Assembly (NCBI GenBank): GCA_028671895.1
Contig: CM053809.1
Span: 36,431,501 to 36,495,500 of the forward strand
Source: Oenanthe sinensis
Lineage: Eukaryota > Streptophyta > Magnoliopsida > Apiales > Apiaceae
Reading direction: 5' to 3'
Length of the DNA: 64,000 bases
Shown here piece after piece: positions 1 to 11,128 of this stretch. The notes below the pieces were generated by a model. That model saw only the letters and a program-made list of their open reading frames with translations, was not told the DNA's origin and made no database searches. Both the position numbers and the translations under genes were made by a program. How positions within the stretch are numbered: position 1 is the first letter of the stretch; each line of letters opens with the position of its first letter.

Positions 1-421
1 GAAAGTCCGGGCACGCGGTACCCGAATAATGAAACTTCCTCGGATCCCTCCTGCGAGCTTTCTCACCAGGATGAGCGTACGGACACTCAGTCCAATCATG
101 TGATCTTCCTCGTACACACTTCCGGACTTTAAACTCATACATCCGGAAGTTATCACAAGCATACGTGTCAAGTGTGAGATCATTATCATCATCAGACACT
201 TCATTTTCATCGTCAACAACAACAACATTGGATTGAATATATCTGCGTATAGTAGCAAGAGAGTTGTTCTTGAGGAAAAAAGAGTAGTCATTTTCCAACA
301 AGTTAGGGTTTGTATTAGGGCTTTGAGATAAAGAAATATCAGCGGTTGGATTATCTGAAAATGACCAAGGAGGGACATGGACAGTTGTATTTGAATGACG
401 GCTTCTTTCTCCGATCATCAT
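1..421 (-). CDS. Tandem CCCH zinc-finger (RR-TZF) protein, N-terminal part
   Basis: The frame is open from ATG at 421 to the left edge (140 codons); the rest of the gene lies outside. The N-terminus is a low-complexity acidic region ([16 protein letters not shown]). It is followed by the plant arginine-rich signature [20 protein letters not shown], then [20 protein letters not shown] and the start of the first CCCH finger (TACPDF). This order is typical of the plant RR-TZF family (Arabidopsis AtTZF1-6; OZF1/OZF2), cytoplasmic RNA-binding proteins of processing bodies and stress granules linked to ABA and oxidative stress. No intron is seen, as is usual for the family. Two ATGs are adjacent (421 and 418) and the first is used. 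Synteny points to the TZF2/TZF3 (OZF1/OZF2) pair. The family call is firm; the paralogue is an inference. Confidence 0.92.
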   Translation of the reverse strand, partial: MMIGERSRHSNTTVHVPPWSFSDNPTADISLSQSPNTNPNLLENDYSFFLKNNSLATIRRYIQSNVVVVDDENEVSDDDNDLTLDTYACDNFRMYEFKVRKCVRGRSHDWTECPYAHPGEKARRRDPRKFHYSGTACPDF

Positions 422-469
422 CTTGGTGTTTTCAGACAAGTTTGTGAAGTTTAGTTTGTTGTGATGCTG

Positions 470-477
470 TATATAAG
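470..477 (-). promoter_or_regulatory. Putative TATA box of the CCCH zinc-finger gene
   Basis: CTTATATA on the minus strand lies about 50 bp upstream of the start codon at 421. This would give a 5' leader of only about 20 nt. Confidence 0.4.
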
Positions 478-746
478 CTAGTTTTGAACTTGGGTTTTAA
501 CTAAGGTTAGGTTAAAAAATTGGATATGTTACTGTGGTTAGGTTAAGGGGCAGTTTAGAGTGACTGTGAGGTTGATGTGGGAATGTGAAGGTTTGTTGTG
601 GATGTGCCAGGTTTTGTAATTTTTGACGTGGATAGGTCGGTGGTGCATGGATGTGTGTATTTGATGGAGTTTATATGACAGGCTGTGGTTGTAGAGGTGG
701 TTTATTGTGGGAGACATAAAGAGACTCCGTACACTGATTATGAGCT

Positions 747-759
747 TTGACAAAGTCAA
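747..759. promoter_or_regulatory. Inverted pair of W-box cores (TTGAC...GTCAA)
   Basis: TTGACAAAGTCAA is a palindromic pair of WRKY-binding cores about 330 bp upstream of the zinc-finger start codon. The motif is seen directly; regulation of that gene is inferred. Confidence 0.35.
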
Positions 760-2017
760 GGACCCATTTGCCATTCCACAGTTTAATACGGATATGATTT
801 ATTATCATTCATAAAAGTTAAAATAAAACGAGTAAAGTGCTAAAAGAGTTTTACCAAGTTGTTGTTCATATTTATTAAAAATAAATTATATATATAATTA
901 ATTCAAAGCATCTATAAATTCAATAAAGATCAGTAATCTGATCAGCACAAAATTTTGATCTATAATCTGGAATTAATCTAGAAAGAAGTACGACGATATC
1001 ATCCTTCAAAAAATATATAATATAGAATATATTTTCAAAATTTAACACAAATTAGATCTTCCCACGTTCTTTTTCGCCGGTAATTATCAATTGTATTAAC
1101 AGTGTTATAGAGATCGATGGATTTACTCTAACCCTATTTCTCACTATTCTCTTTAGAGTCGTCCCCCTTTCTTCTTTCTCACATAATTGCAGGGGTGTCT
1201 ATCGGTTTTCTCCGGTGGAAAACTCCAATCTTTTAATTTCTTGTTTCATTTCATTTTTTAATAAAAAAATTTAGATCAAAAAACATCGGAACATCAAGAT
1301 TTTTTGTCTTCTCCGAGTAAACAGGTGGTTATTTGATTTTGAGGGGTCTGGTTTCTCTTGTTTTTGTGGTTTCGTTTTCTAGATCTAAGACTTTGGTGGA
1401 CTTTGGTGTTTCTCTCCTTTGTTTGTTGTGAGAGTATGGTGTTTGATTTAGTGATAAAAGTTTTTAAGCGATTGCAATTATGGTCGATAGCTCAAACTGA
1501 ATTAGTTCCAACTGAATATGGTGAAACAGGTACATGTAAATATATTATCTTCAACAAATGGCGTGATTGTATCTTCAAGAAAAATGAATTAATCAGCTAT
1601 TGTTTCTGTTTTATGTTTGTTCGACGCGACTATTTTTTAAATGCCGTATGACTCTTTATTATTGAATTAATACTTACTCAAAAAATTCGATCAATTTTTC
1701 AAAAATTGCTGATAAATCCCTGATTAATCCCTATAAAATATTTGACTGATACAATTTATAAACTCCGATTTACGTTTATAAAATATTTTTAAATAATTTG
1801 TTCTATAATAAATTAGATAAATATATTAAATTTTATTATAATAATATAATAAATCCGATTATTGTTCCGATTAATCCTTCATATTAATCTCTAATTAGCC
1901 GATTAATCCCAAATCCGTACCTTGATAGATAAGTTCCAATTCCCGAATCTTGACAGATAAGTTCCGATTCCCAATTTTTACAACAACGACTGTATAAAGT
2001 TAATCATCTAAACTGTA

Positions 2018-2260
2018 CTCCCTCCGTCCCAATTTATATGTCTTATTTGATTTTTAATTGTCAATTTGACTGAAAATTTCATATATAACATTTGAGAAAA
2101 ATTATAAAAATTGTATTGTTAGAAAGTATATATAAGTTACATTAAAATGTATTTTTCAGTTTTCATAAATTATAAAATAATAATTTTTAATTATCAATTA
2201 AAATTTAGTTAATTTAACCACACAAAATTAAATAAGACAGGTAAATTGGTAGGGAGGGAA
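2018..2260. mobile_element. Stowaway-type MITE (Tc1/mariner), 243 bp
   Basis: The left end is CTCCCTCCGTCCCAATTTAT and the right end, read in reverse, is TTCCCTCCCTACCAATTTAC. The inverted match continues for about 30 bp into TGTCTTATT. TA dinucleotides flank both ends (2016-2017 and 2261-2262), as expected for the TA target duplication. There is no coding capacity. CTCCCTCCGTCCC is the hallmark Stowaway terminus. Confidence 0.9.
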
Positions 2261-3516
2261 TATTAATTATTATATGTTGTGTAATTGGCCTAGAGTCAGC
2301 AGTACACAACTAGGGTACAAATGTAAAATCATGTAAATGTGGGGGGGAAATGGATAGAAACAATGAGTAGAATAGAGCCCCGGCGTGGAAACAGAAAATG
2401 AAGATAAAGGGCAAAGGAGAATGCAGGGATGTGATATATCATTATCAATCCATCGTGGGTATTGTTGTGTGCTTTTATAGCAATATTGTCTTTCAATACC
2501 TCTCGAATTTTTATAAACCATTAATTTAGTTTGTTAATCCATAGTCGCAAGTTTCTGCACATATTCCAACTCCCATACTTGAAACTCACTTCAGAGCCTA
2601 TAGTATCTGCGAAGTACTAATCATCATGTCTCAAGCCCGCTGGCATTAAAATTTTAAAATAAATATATTTAATTACTTAAAATAAAAAATGAACAATTTT
2701 AAATTAGTATATATTATTATAATTTTTAGTATAATGTTTAACTTATGGATTATTAAACATATAAGAAAAAGTACAAACCAACAACTTTTAATTTTAAATT
2801 TATCATATAAATATATACCTTTTTATTTAATTAAAATTAAAAATTACTATAATTTAAAGTATATATGCAAACGGACTCTTGATTAATTAGACTCGTACCT
2901 ATCCTAAAGAACAGTGAGTCATAGTTATAACTTTCTTCAACCCAACAAAACATAACATGGTCATAGAGTACATGAATTGTCTGCAAAGTAAACCGAGTGC
3001 TTATATTAGTTTAAGCTTAATTAGCTCGAACATTGAGATATGTTTGTACGTGTCATGCTAATAGTAAGAGCAATAAACAAAAACAAAGATTGTGGGGTCA
3101 ATAATTGAGGATTAGAACAAAACAAGAAGCTTAAATAGGAATAAAGGTTATGGGGAAGTGTGAGAATCAACTTCTTTAGTGCATTTCTGGTGAAAGACCA
3201 TGTGATGTAGATCTCAAACTTAGGACACCCCATTTTTATATATATCCAATTGTCCATACATTTCCTATTTTAGCTGAGATAGATATTTATGATTCATAAT
3301 AAAAAAATATATTTCATTTTTAAATTTATTTGTAAAATAAATTAAACCGAAGTTAGTAACTCTCGGTTCCTTATAGACGTTTGTCGTATTATATTTTTAT
3401 TATTTGTAACAAAAGAATAGTAACTGTTTTGTTATGAAAACTAAGATATTTTCTTTTCATGGATAATAAGTTCAAAATATATTTCGAACATATATACCTC
3501 TGTTTTAGACTCAGCC
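2261..3516. other. AT-rich intergenic DNA without a recognised gene
   Basis: Short open frames are present on both strands. None shows a known domain or exon structure. Confidence 0.5.
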
Positions 3517-4111
3517 GAAAAACTAGGGTGTAGTTATTGCGATGTGTGTCGGAGCTTATCGAGTTTTAATGGCTGAATTTGTGTTTCGTAGCTTAATATT
3601 GCCCTTACAAGATGCTTACATATCTCAAGCGTATTGAGAATCAAGCCAAAATGTAGTTCTTGGTGATGCCCTCGGGGCTATGATGGCAAGGGCACGCCAA
3701 GGACGTAGTGGCTTATATGTCTTCGAGGATGAAACCAAAACGTTGTTCTAATAATGAGGGGTTAGACCCTTTATATAGACGTAGAGAGTCTAAGAATTAG
3801 AGTAGGTTTAGGAACCTTGGTGGGCAAGTCACCTCCTAGAATGATTCTGAATCCTTCTTTTGATAGAAGTAGTTTCCAAGTAGGAATATGTTTCCTTGTT
3901 GATTGAGGTATCTTGGGGGCTATTTCTTGGAGTAGTTTTCTTGTAGTTGTACATAATTAATTAGCTGTATATTTAGCTATTTAATTAATTACGAATTTAT
4001 TTACTAATTAGGGTTTCAAGCCTCATTAAATGGGTCTCCCTTTTGGACCAAGCTAGGTCTATTTAATGCTATATTAATTGTATCTTTAGGGCTTACTTTT
4101 AGCCTATATCA
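3517..4111 (-). repeat. 3' LTR of the Tat gypsy element
   Basis: The sequence from AAAACTAGGGTGTAG to CTATATCA is shared with 10524-11128. On the minus strand it starts TGATATAGG. The inner end differs from the 5' LTR (CGGCTGAGTC in place of GATCCATAACA), so the terminus is altered or truncated. Confidence 0.9.
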
Positions 4112-4121
4112 TTTGTCCTCC
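4112..4121 (-). other. Polypurine tract of the Tat element
   Basis: GGAGGACAAA on the minus strand directly abuts the TG start of the 3' LTR, where plus-strand DNA priming is expected. One pyrimidine interrupts it. Confidence 0.6.
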
Positions 4122-4234
4122 AACTTCTGTAAAGTGTGCAATACTTTGTAGAAGTTAAGGTTCATGAATTTGTCGTTGAAGTTCTCCTTTATGCCTTCTA
4201 GAATTTTGCTAAATTCTATTTTGTCCTCAAGGAT

Positions 4235-4560
4235 TTTCCTTTGTACTCACATGTATTTTTCTAGGAATTTTCCTTTTTGATAGAGAATTTTTCATAATTT
4301 ATTTGTACCCACATGTATTTTTCTAGGAATTTTCCTCTTTGATGGAGAATTTTCCATAATTTATCTGTATCCACAGGTATTTTTCTAGGAAATTTCCTCT
4401 ATTTATAAATAATTTTCCATAATTTATTTTTACCCACAGGTATTTTTCTAGGAATTTTCCTCTATTTATAGAGAATTTTCTATAATTTATTTGTACCCAC
4501 ATGTATTTTTCTAGGAATTTTCTTCTATTTATAGAGAATTTTTCATAATTTATTTGCCTT
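4235..4560. repeat. Minisatellite, about 62-bp unit x 5
   Basis: Units start with ATGTATTTTTCTAGGAATTT near 4251, 4313, 4375, 4438 and 4501, a spacing of 62-63 bp. They differ by a few substitutions. The array sits between the antisense gene and the 3' LTR, the part of Tat elements known to grow such arrays. Confidence 0.85.
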
Positions 4561-4596
4561 TTAAACCATTTTTTTAATGATTTTCTGGCATTTTTC

Positions 4597-4936
4597 TGTA
4601 TTATTTCCGACCAGGAATCCTAGTCGAATTCGACCAGGATCCTTGTTGATTCTAGGCTTCTTTTGGAGCCCTGGTCGAACAGGATTCCTGGTCGATTTTC
4701 GACTAGAATCCTAATCGATTCTAGGCTTCTTAGGAGCCCTGGTCGAACAGGATTCCTGGTCGATTTTCGACCAGGATTCTAGTCGATTCTATGTCTCATT
4801 GGAGCCCTGGTCGAACTGGATTCCTGGTCGAAAATCGACCAGGATCCTAGTCGATTATATGCCTCATTGGACCCCTGGTCGAACTGGATTCCTCGTCGAT
4901 ATTCGACCAGGATCCTAGTCGATTCTAGGCTTCTTG
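4597..4936. repeat. Minisatellite, 68-bp unit x 5, with an internal palindrome
   Basis: GGAGCCCTGG or a close variant recurs at 4665, 4733, 4801 and 4869, exactly 68 bp apart, with one more partial unit upstream. Each unit contains an inverted repeat (CCTGGTCGA...TCGACCAGG), so single strands could fold into a series of hairpins. It is richer in G+C than the neighbouring 62-bp array. Confidence 0.88.
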
Positions 4937-5108
4937 CAAAAGGCCTTATAAATTTGATGGTTTAATGGGCTCTGACCTACTTCACTCCTCAATATGTTTT
5001 AGTTCACATCGACTTCTGGGCCAAAGACTTGCTAGGCCCAATTAATTCGTGGGCCTTGTTTTTACCGGCTATATGAAGTTTAACCGGTTGAGTTACCGTT
5101 TTCTTTGG

Positions 5109-5117
5109 CTATAAATT
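5109..5117 (+). promoter_or_regulatory. Putative TATA box of the antisense ORF
   Basis: CTATAAATT on the plus strand lies about 160 bp upstream of the ATG at 5274 of the antisense gene and is followed by a pyrimidine-rich leader. It suggests the antisense gene once had its own promoter, opposite to LTR transcription. Confidence 0.4.
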
Positions 5118-5273
5118 AGTGAAGTGAGAACTTCATTTTTTACTTGTCACTTTCTCAGTAAAACTCTCTTAAAATTTCACTCTAGAATTCATTAGTCAAG
5201 GCGGTTTCTGGCAAGGTTTTTCCGATCAATATTCATCTTCTCCATTTCTTAAGCCTTCATCTGTTGAATATCC

Positions 5274-7077
5274 ATGGCGGATCAAGTTGCTGCTCAACAA
5301 AGGCTCTGGCCAGGGCGGCCAAAAGAGGTAATGTTGTTGTTGTAAATCCAGTTTTTTCTACATTTTCTGATCTTTTACAAACCATGGGTGATGAATTTCC
5401 CACGTTGGCTTAGTTGGATGCCTCTAGGTTTACTAGCACCTTCACCAACCAGGTTCACTGTGATAAATTTACAAAGTTGTACAAACTCCCCCCTTGGTAC
5501 AAGTTTGTTTTGGACGAGCCCGGGGACCGGGCCTATCATTGGAGGCCCAATAGGCTATGCATTTTTAGAGACGCCCTTTTAGGTGGGCTCATTTTCCCTT
5601 TTCATGAATTTGCGATTAGGTTACTAGCCAAGGTTAGGATAAGCCCATGCCAATTGAGCCTAAACTCGTGACGGACCCTCCTTTGTTTTATTATTTTATG
5701 CCTTAGGAAAAATTATCCCCTTTCAGTAGCTGTTTTTAGAAGTATTTTTCAGTTTAAAAATAACCCATCAAATATATTGGGTTGGATCTATATAAGCCAT
5801 AGGCAAGGGGTGAGCCCAATCTTTTGCAATAAATATTTGCCTGACAATAACACAGATTGGCGGAGGGACTTCTTGTATTTGGAATGGGAAGGAGGAGACT
5901 GGGACACTCTTTTTAGGCCCAAATTTTGCAAAGTCAATGATGAGAACGCAGGCTTGATCCAACTAACTCCCGAGGAGAAGTTTATTATTGTCGACTTGGG
6001 CCAGAACAAGAGCTCAACCCATCACAAGAAGATTTTAGAGGAGTTTTCTTTGAAGGTCGTGGGCCTTTCAAATGTTTCTGATAATGGTATATTTCTTTTC
6101 TTGACTTGTCATTTCTTTTCAACTTTTCTAAGTCCAATTGTTTATTTTCTTGTTTATTTTGCAACTGCGAAAAGCATTAACTTCCATTTGGGCGTGGGTG
6201 ATCAAGAGACCCACAAGATGAGGAAAGCTCGTGAGGCCATCGAAGGCCCAATTAATTAAGGAGCCTAATCTTCCTGGGTTCCTTCAGCCTTACGACAAGG
6301 CCCATGGAAAGAGGCCTCGGGTTGATGAAGAGGAGAACCCAAAGACCGCGACTTGGAGGCCCGGTTGGGGTTTAAAGAGGCAGGACACAGTCATCGGGAA
6401 TCGGGAGTACCCTGAACTCCGTCGACTGGTCACAGAATTCTATTCCTCCGGTCGACAAGGCCAAGATTGTCCTGAAAATGGACATAGAAGAGGCAGAGAC
6501 TTTGGGGGTCCAAGCCGTTGCCATGGTAAAGCCCATTTGTTTCCCAATTTTTTACTTGGTCGCTTTTTGATTTTCCCAGTTTTTCACTATATCGTGCTTT
6601 TGAAACAGGTTAATACTTATTTTTAAACCATGGCCCATCAGGCCAAGACTTGGCGCTTCTCGGAGAAGGCCCAAAGGAAGGTCAAGGCCAAGGCCGAGGC
6701 AAAGGTGGACGTTTTCGAGAAGAAGCTGCTCGAGAAGGAGCAGGAGTTGGTGGCGGCCCACGCTGAGCTCCAAGAGCTAAGGTCCGGGAAAAAGGCTGTG
6801 ATTGACGAGTACATGGAGTCGGAAGTATTCTATGATTTATTTGGATAAACATAACGACATGGTTTTTCCGGTGACTTGTGCTCAAGCTTGGGAGAAGTGC
6901 CTCGATGCCGTCTTAGCCAAGCACCCCGACCTTTTTGATCCGGCCGACTTCCCTTGTCCTATGGGTCAGCCATTGGCCTTGACTTCTACTGCTGGAGGGA
7001 CAGGTTCAGAAGACTTGTCGGGTGGTGAGGCCCTAGACGAGTATGATCGGGTCTTCGATTCTACTCTTGAGGCTTAG
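5274..7077 (+). pseudogene. Decayed antisense ORF of the Tat element (Transposase_28-type)
   Basis: On the strand opposite gag/integrase, a broken reading frame begins MADQVAAQQR at 5274. It continues in shifted frames through TNQVHCDKFTKLYKLPPWYK, FHEFAIRLLAKVRISPCQLS and LGWIYISHRQGVSP. After an intron-like gap comes a charged coiled coil (RKVKAKAEAKVDVFEKKLLE) and the tail FPVTCAQAWEKCL...HPDLFDPADFPCP, ending at 7077. The middle block resembles the 'putative gypsy type transposon' family (PF04195) found in antisense genes of Grande/RIRE2/Retand-like elements. A TAG (ATLA*LDAS) and a TGA (SLNS*RTL, usually Trp) interrupt it, plus several frameshifts. GT...AG gaps near 6088-6175 and 6526-6608 may be real introns. 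The function of the family is unknown. Confidence 0.8.
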
Positions 7078-7697
7078 GAGAATTCTCGGAAGGAGGTCAA
7101 AGGAGAAGAGAAGACAGGGGAGGGGAGGATGAGGATATCGAATACCTCCCTTAGTTTCTTTCGTTTTTCCCTGTATTTCTTGTATTCCTTGTATTTCCTT
7201 TACGTTTTTAGCTTATGTAAATCAAAGACTCTTTATTTATGGAAAGTTTCTTATTATTTGTTCTTTTCTCTTTCATGCCTTGGCATATTTAATGAAATAT
7301 ACTTTTCGAGTATAAAACAACAAATAAGACTAGACATCAGAGTGCCAACTGGGCTAAATTTTGTTCTTTTTCTTGCCTTAGCATATTTGATAAAATACAC
7401 TTTTCGAGCATAAAAGAATAAATGTGAATAGATATTAAAGTGTCTATCCAGGCTCGATCTTATTCCTTTATCATAAAGAAACTTAACAAAGATTGCCAAT
7501 CTAGGCTAAACACGTATGTTTTTTAAAATGCCATAAGGCTGAAAACTTTATTAATAATGCCTTCGAGGCTAAAGTGGGCACAACCCCTACAAAACGGAAA
7601 TCATGTTTGGAGCGAAAGGCTCTTACGTCCTAATGGTTTCATCGAACCTTATTTCTACTTAGTTCCTATTAAATACAAGAACTCATAGTTGAATCCT
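7078..7697. repeat. Element spacer with a 98-bp direct repeat (two copies)
   Basis: TGCCTTGGCATATTTAATGA at 7276 recurs as TGCCTTAGCATATTTGATAA at 7374, and similarity continues through ACTTTTCGAG.ATAAAA. A weaker third remnant may follow. No coding sequence is recognised. Confidence 0.6.
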
Positions 7698-8655
7698 TTA
7701 TGCATAATAAACCTTCAGGTTTGAGGCATGCCAAGTCCTTGGCACCTCAACATCTTCTAGGGTTTCAAGGATATATGATCCTCCTCCCTTAACTTGTTTT
7801 ATCTTGTACGGCCCTTCCCAGTTGGGGGCTAACTTGCATTTGGGGCCTACTCCGGAAGCTTCAGTCTTTCTGCGGACCAAGTCCCCTTGTCTGAAAAACC
7901 TTTCTTTAACCCTCAGGTTGTAATAGAAAGACGACTTCTTTTGGTATTCAATGATCTTCGCATGAGCCATGTCTCTGACTTCGTCGATCAAGTCTAATGA
8001 AAGTTTCATCCCTTCCTCATTTTCCTCAGGCTCAAAAGCCTTGATTCTTGGGGATACATGACATATTTTGACTGAGACCACTGCCTCGGCTCCATAAGCC
8101 AGGAAGAATGGAGTTGCATCAGTAGTGACTTTATGAGTGGTTCTGTATGCCCAAAGTATTGGCAAGATCTCATCCACCCATGTGCTAACAGAACGCTCGA
8201 TTCTTTTCTTGAGTCCATTAAGGATGATTCGATTGGCTACCTCAGCCTGACCATTTTCTTGGGGATGTGCAACGGATGTAAAACGTAGATTGATGTCATT
8301 ATCCTTGTAATACTCCTTGAAGTCTTCATTGTTAAACTACATGCCATTGTCTGTTACCAGGATTCGTGGTATTCCGTACCTACATATGATGTTTTCCCAG
8401 AAGAATTGAGCTACTTGTTTTGTGGTTATATTGGCTAGTGGTTTAGCCTCAATACATTTAGTGAAGGAATCAATTGCAACGATTAGGAACTTTCTTTGCC
8501 CTTTAGCCATTGAGAAATGTCCTAAGATGTCCATTCCCCACATTGTAAAGGGGATGGGGGAATTGATGGACGTCGACATCTTAGGAGGTTGTCTGACGAC
8601 TGGTGCATGCCTCTGGCACTTGTCACACCTTCTCACATATCCCTTTCAAGTCTGA
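7698..8655 (-). pseudogene. Tat integrase (zinc-binding part, core, C-terminus), one stop
   Basis: The translation enters at YVRRCDKCQRHAPVVRQPP, the Cys half of the HHCC zinc region, so the His half is missing. The DDE core follows with GMDILGHF (first Asp), TDNG (second Asp) and PQENGQAEVANR (Glu). Then come the C-terminal YRTTHKVTTDATPFFLAYG block and the GPYKI...LKVYYA tail, ending at a stop near 7698. One in-frame TAG (8337-8339) follows DNGM, most likely CAG to TAG. The catalytic triad is otherwise intact. The 5' boundary is the deletion junction with gag. Confidence 0.88.
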
Positions 8656-10490
8656 GTCATTAAAGGATATGACCATCTCCGTCCTAACACGTTTAGGTAT
8701 TTCTCCTACGACTTGCATAACTTCTCTTGCGTATGCTTTTCTTGAATTTCTTGAATTCCCTGTAGCTGTGGGTACTCCGAAAATCATATTAATAACTGGT
8801 CCTCTAGGCTGAGGATTCATATCCCGACTATCCTTATTTCTTCTGTTATCATCACGCCTATCATGGCTTCCATCTTTAGTGTATTTAGAAAGTTTTCCTC
8901 TTCTGATAAGGAATTCAATTTCATCATTTAATTGTCTGGAGTCATCCGTGTCATGTCGGGTATCCCTATGAAATCGGCAAAACGCGCTCTGGTTCCTCTT
9001 CTTAGGATCATACTTCAGGGTTTTAGGCCATCTCAGGTCTCGATTCCTTTCAATATCCATCAGAATTTGGCTTCAAGGCGTATTCAGCCTTGCGTATTCA
9101 GTAAACTTTTGCCCCAAATTATTTTTCTTCGGGGGGATTCTGAATGCTTATCCGTCTTGGAATACTTGTCTGGGCATCATACTCTTTATCACTTTTTCTC
9201 TTCTTGTTATTATTCTCATGTGTCGCCACTGATATAGTGATTTTCCTCATGCTTTCTTCCGCCTTAATATATTTCTCTGCTCTGTCTTGGAGAAGTAGCA
9301 TGTTCTCGGGCGGATGTTTATCCAGAGATCTCTTGAAGTGAGGATCAGTCGTCCCATGTTGCAAGGCTATCATAGCCACTTTTTCGTCCAAGTCCGGGAC
9401 TTTCAAGGCTTTCTTGGTGAAACGATTGAAATAGTCCCTTAAGGATTCGTTTTTTCCCTGCTCTAGATTCATGAAAGAAGCTGAGCTTTTTTCGTGCACT
9501 CGTCCACTTATAAACTGGCTTATGAAGGCCTTGCTGAGCTCTTTAAAGGACCCATGGAGTTGGGGGCAACTGACTATACCAACGTTGGGCCATGCCCCCC
9601 AGGGTTTGGGGAAAACCCCCGCATTTCACAACATCGTTGATAGGTTGTAATAACAAAGTATTCGAGAAGGTTCTTACGTGATTAGGTGAATCGCTTGCTC
9701 CATCATAAGTCTTGATGGTGAGCATCTTAAACTTACTTGAGATGTGAGCGTTCGTGATTGATTCGGTAAAGGTTGGTGTTAGATCATTAGGATCTCCGAG
9801 TGGTAGCAACTCAGTGGGGTTAGCCCTTACAATTTCCATTCTTTTCCCTCGAGGGGTTCTAGCTAGTTCTATGATGTTAGGGGCTTCACGCCTCGGGGCT
9901 GGCCTTCTGACCTGCTGATCTAAGCTTTTCTTTAGCTCTTTGAGTTCAGCCTCGTAGGAAGCAATTTTCTGTTCTAGTGTCCTACGGGACTGTGAACGTT
10001 GGCTTCCTACGGGTTCCTTACCAGGCCTTCTCCTCCTAGGATTAATATCGGTGCCTTCAGAGCTTTCATCATCAGTTGAGTATGGTCTTGAGAAATCACG
10101 GACCCCTTCTCTACGCCCATAATTTTGTGGTTCCAACCCTCTGATGTAAGGAGGGGGATAGGCTTGGGAGAGTCCAAGCCTAGGTTGGGCAACAATGCTG
10201 CTAGGGATAACAACAGTTGAAATTTGTGCGTGAAGAGGGGCAGTGGCAATAAAAGGAGTTTGAGTTACCTGGGATAGAGGGTTAGATCCATGGATGACTT
10301 CCTCAGGATTGGTTGAATGGACAATTTCACTGAATGGGCCACACTTGTGAGTGCTAGGACCTTGAGTTCCAGCAGGAATAGTGGTGGTAACGGGGACCTC
10401 GGAGGTTTGAGTTTCGTTAGAAGGAATCACAGTGGTCGGGTCTCCTATGATAGAGACGATGTCTCCGTCAGCTCTTCGTGTTCTTGCCAT
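8640..10490 (-). pseudogene. Tat gag polyprotein, frameshifted
   Basis: The start is MARTRRADGDIV at 10490, 34 nt inside the 5' LTR end. A proline/serine-rich N-terminus and a basic coiled coil precede the capsid region (WYSQLPP | HGSFKELSKAFISQF...SLRDYFNRFT). A degenerate zinc motif follows (FCRFHRDTRHDTDDS, where the last Cys is Ser), then ISFNDSDLKGI. The reading frame breaks near 9555-9570 and again after PPEEK near 9120, and a TGA lies at 9073-9075. In intact relatives the FNDSDL segment leads into protease; here it runs into integrase. Confidence 0.85.
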
Positions 10491-10505
10491 GGTTGATGTT
10501 ATTTT

Positions 10506-10521
10506 CTCCCAGACGGCGCCA
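10506..10521 (-). other. Primer-binding site of the Tat element
   Basis: TGGCGCCGTCTGGGAG on the minus strand follows the 5' LTR. The first ten bases fit the 3' end of a plant tRNA-Asp as I remember it. The tRNA assignment is inferred. Confidence 0.75.
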
Positions 10522-10523
10522 AA

Positions 10524-11128
10524 TGTTATGGATCAAAAACTAGGGTGTAGTTATTGCGATGTGTGTCGGAACTTATCGATCTTTAATGGCTGAGCTTGTG
10601 TTTCGTAGCTTAATAATGCCCTCACAAGATGCCTACATATCTCAAGCCTATTGAGAATCAAGCCAAAACGTAGTTCTTGGTGATGCCCCCGGGGCTATGG
10701 TGGCAAGGGCACACCAAGACGTAGTGGCTTATATGTCCTTCGAGGATGAAGCCAAAACGTACTTCTAATAATGAGGGGTTATGCCCTATATATAGACGTA
10801 GAGAGTCTAAGAATTAGAGTAGGTTTAGTAACCTTGGTGGGCAAGCCACCTCCTAGAAGGATTCTGGATGCTTCTTGTGATAGAAGTAGTTTCCAAGTAG
10901 GAATATATTTTTTTGTTGATTGAGGTGTTTTGGGGGCTACTCCTTAGAGTAGTTTCCTTGTAGTTGAACATAATTAATTAGCTGTATATTTATCTAATTA
11001 ATTAATTACGAGTTTATTTACTAATTAGGATTTCAAGCCTCATTAAATGGGCCTCCCTTTTGAACCAAATTAGGTCTATTTAATGTTATATTACTTGTGT
11101 TTTTAGGGTTTATTTTTAGCTCATATCA
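10524..11128 (-). repeat. 5' LTR of the Tat gypsy element
   Basis: On the minus strand it runs from TGATATGAGC to GATCCATAACA, with canonical TG...CA ends. The primer-binding site follows after two bases. Confidence 0.92.

Larger units (their letters stand above)
422..2017. other. Upstream/intergenic DNA of the zinc-finger gene
   Basis: The proximal part holds the promoter elements listed separately. The rest is AT-rich. An open stretch at 1358-1651 has no recognisable domain or conserved splice context and is not called a gene. Confidence 0.5.
3517..11128 (-). mobile_element. Internally deleted Ty3/gypsy element, Tat lineage (7.6 kb)
   Basis: Two direct repeats of about 600 bp (3517-4111 and 10524-11128) frame an element that reads on the minus strand. 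In that direction it has the 5' LTR, a TGGCGCC-type primer site, gag, integrase, a 3' region with an antisense gene and minisatellites, a polypurine tract and the 3' LTR. Protease, reverse transcriptase and RNase H are absent: gag reading stops around 8640 and the integrase zinc-finger region begins there. The antisense ORF between integrase and 3' LTR, plus tandem repeats next to it, is typical of the Tat/Ogre/Retand group. By eye the LTRs are roughly 90% identical, and all coding parts carry stops or frameshifts, so the copy is old and could move only in trans. No certain target-site duplication was found; TCAGCC lies at both outer edges, but part of it belongs to the LTR end. Confidence 0.93.

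Noticed and set aside
1358..1651. 97-codon open frame in the region upstream of the zinc-finger gene
   Set aside because: Cys/Phe/Trp-rich translation with no known domain, in a T-rich stretch; chance frame is the simplest reading.
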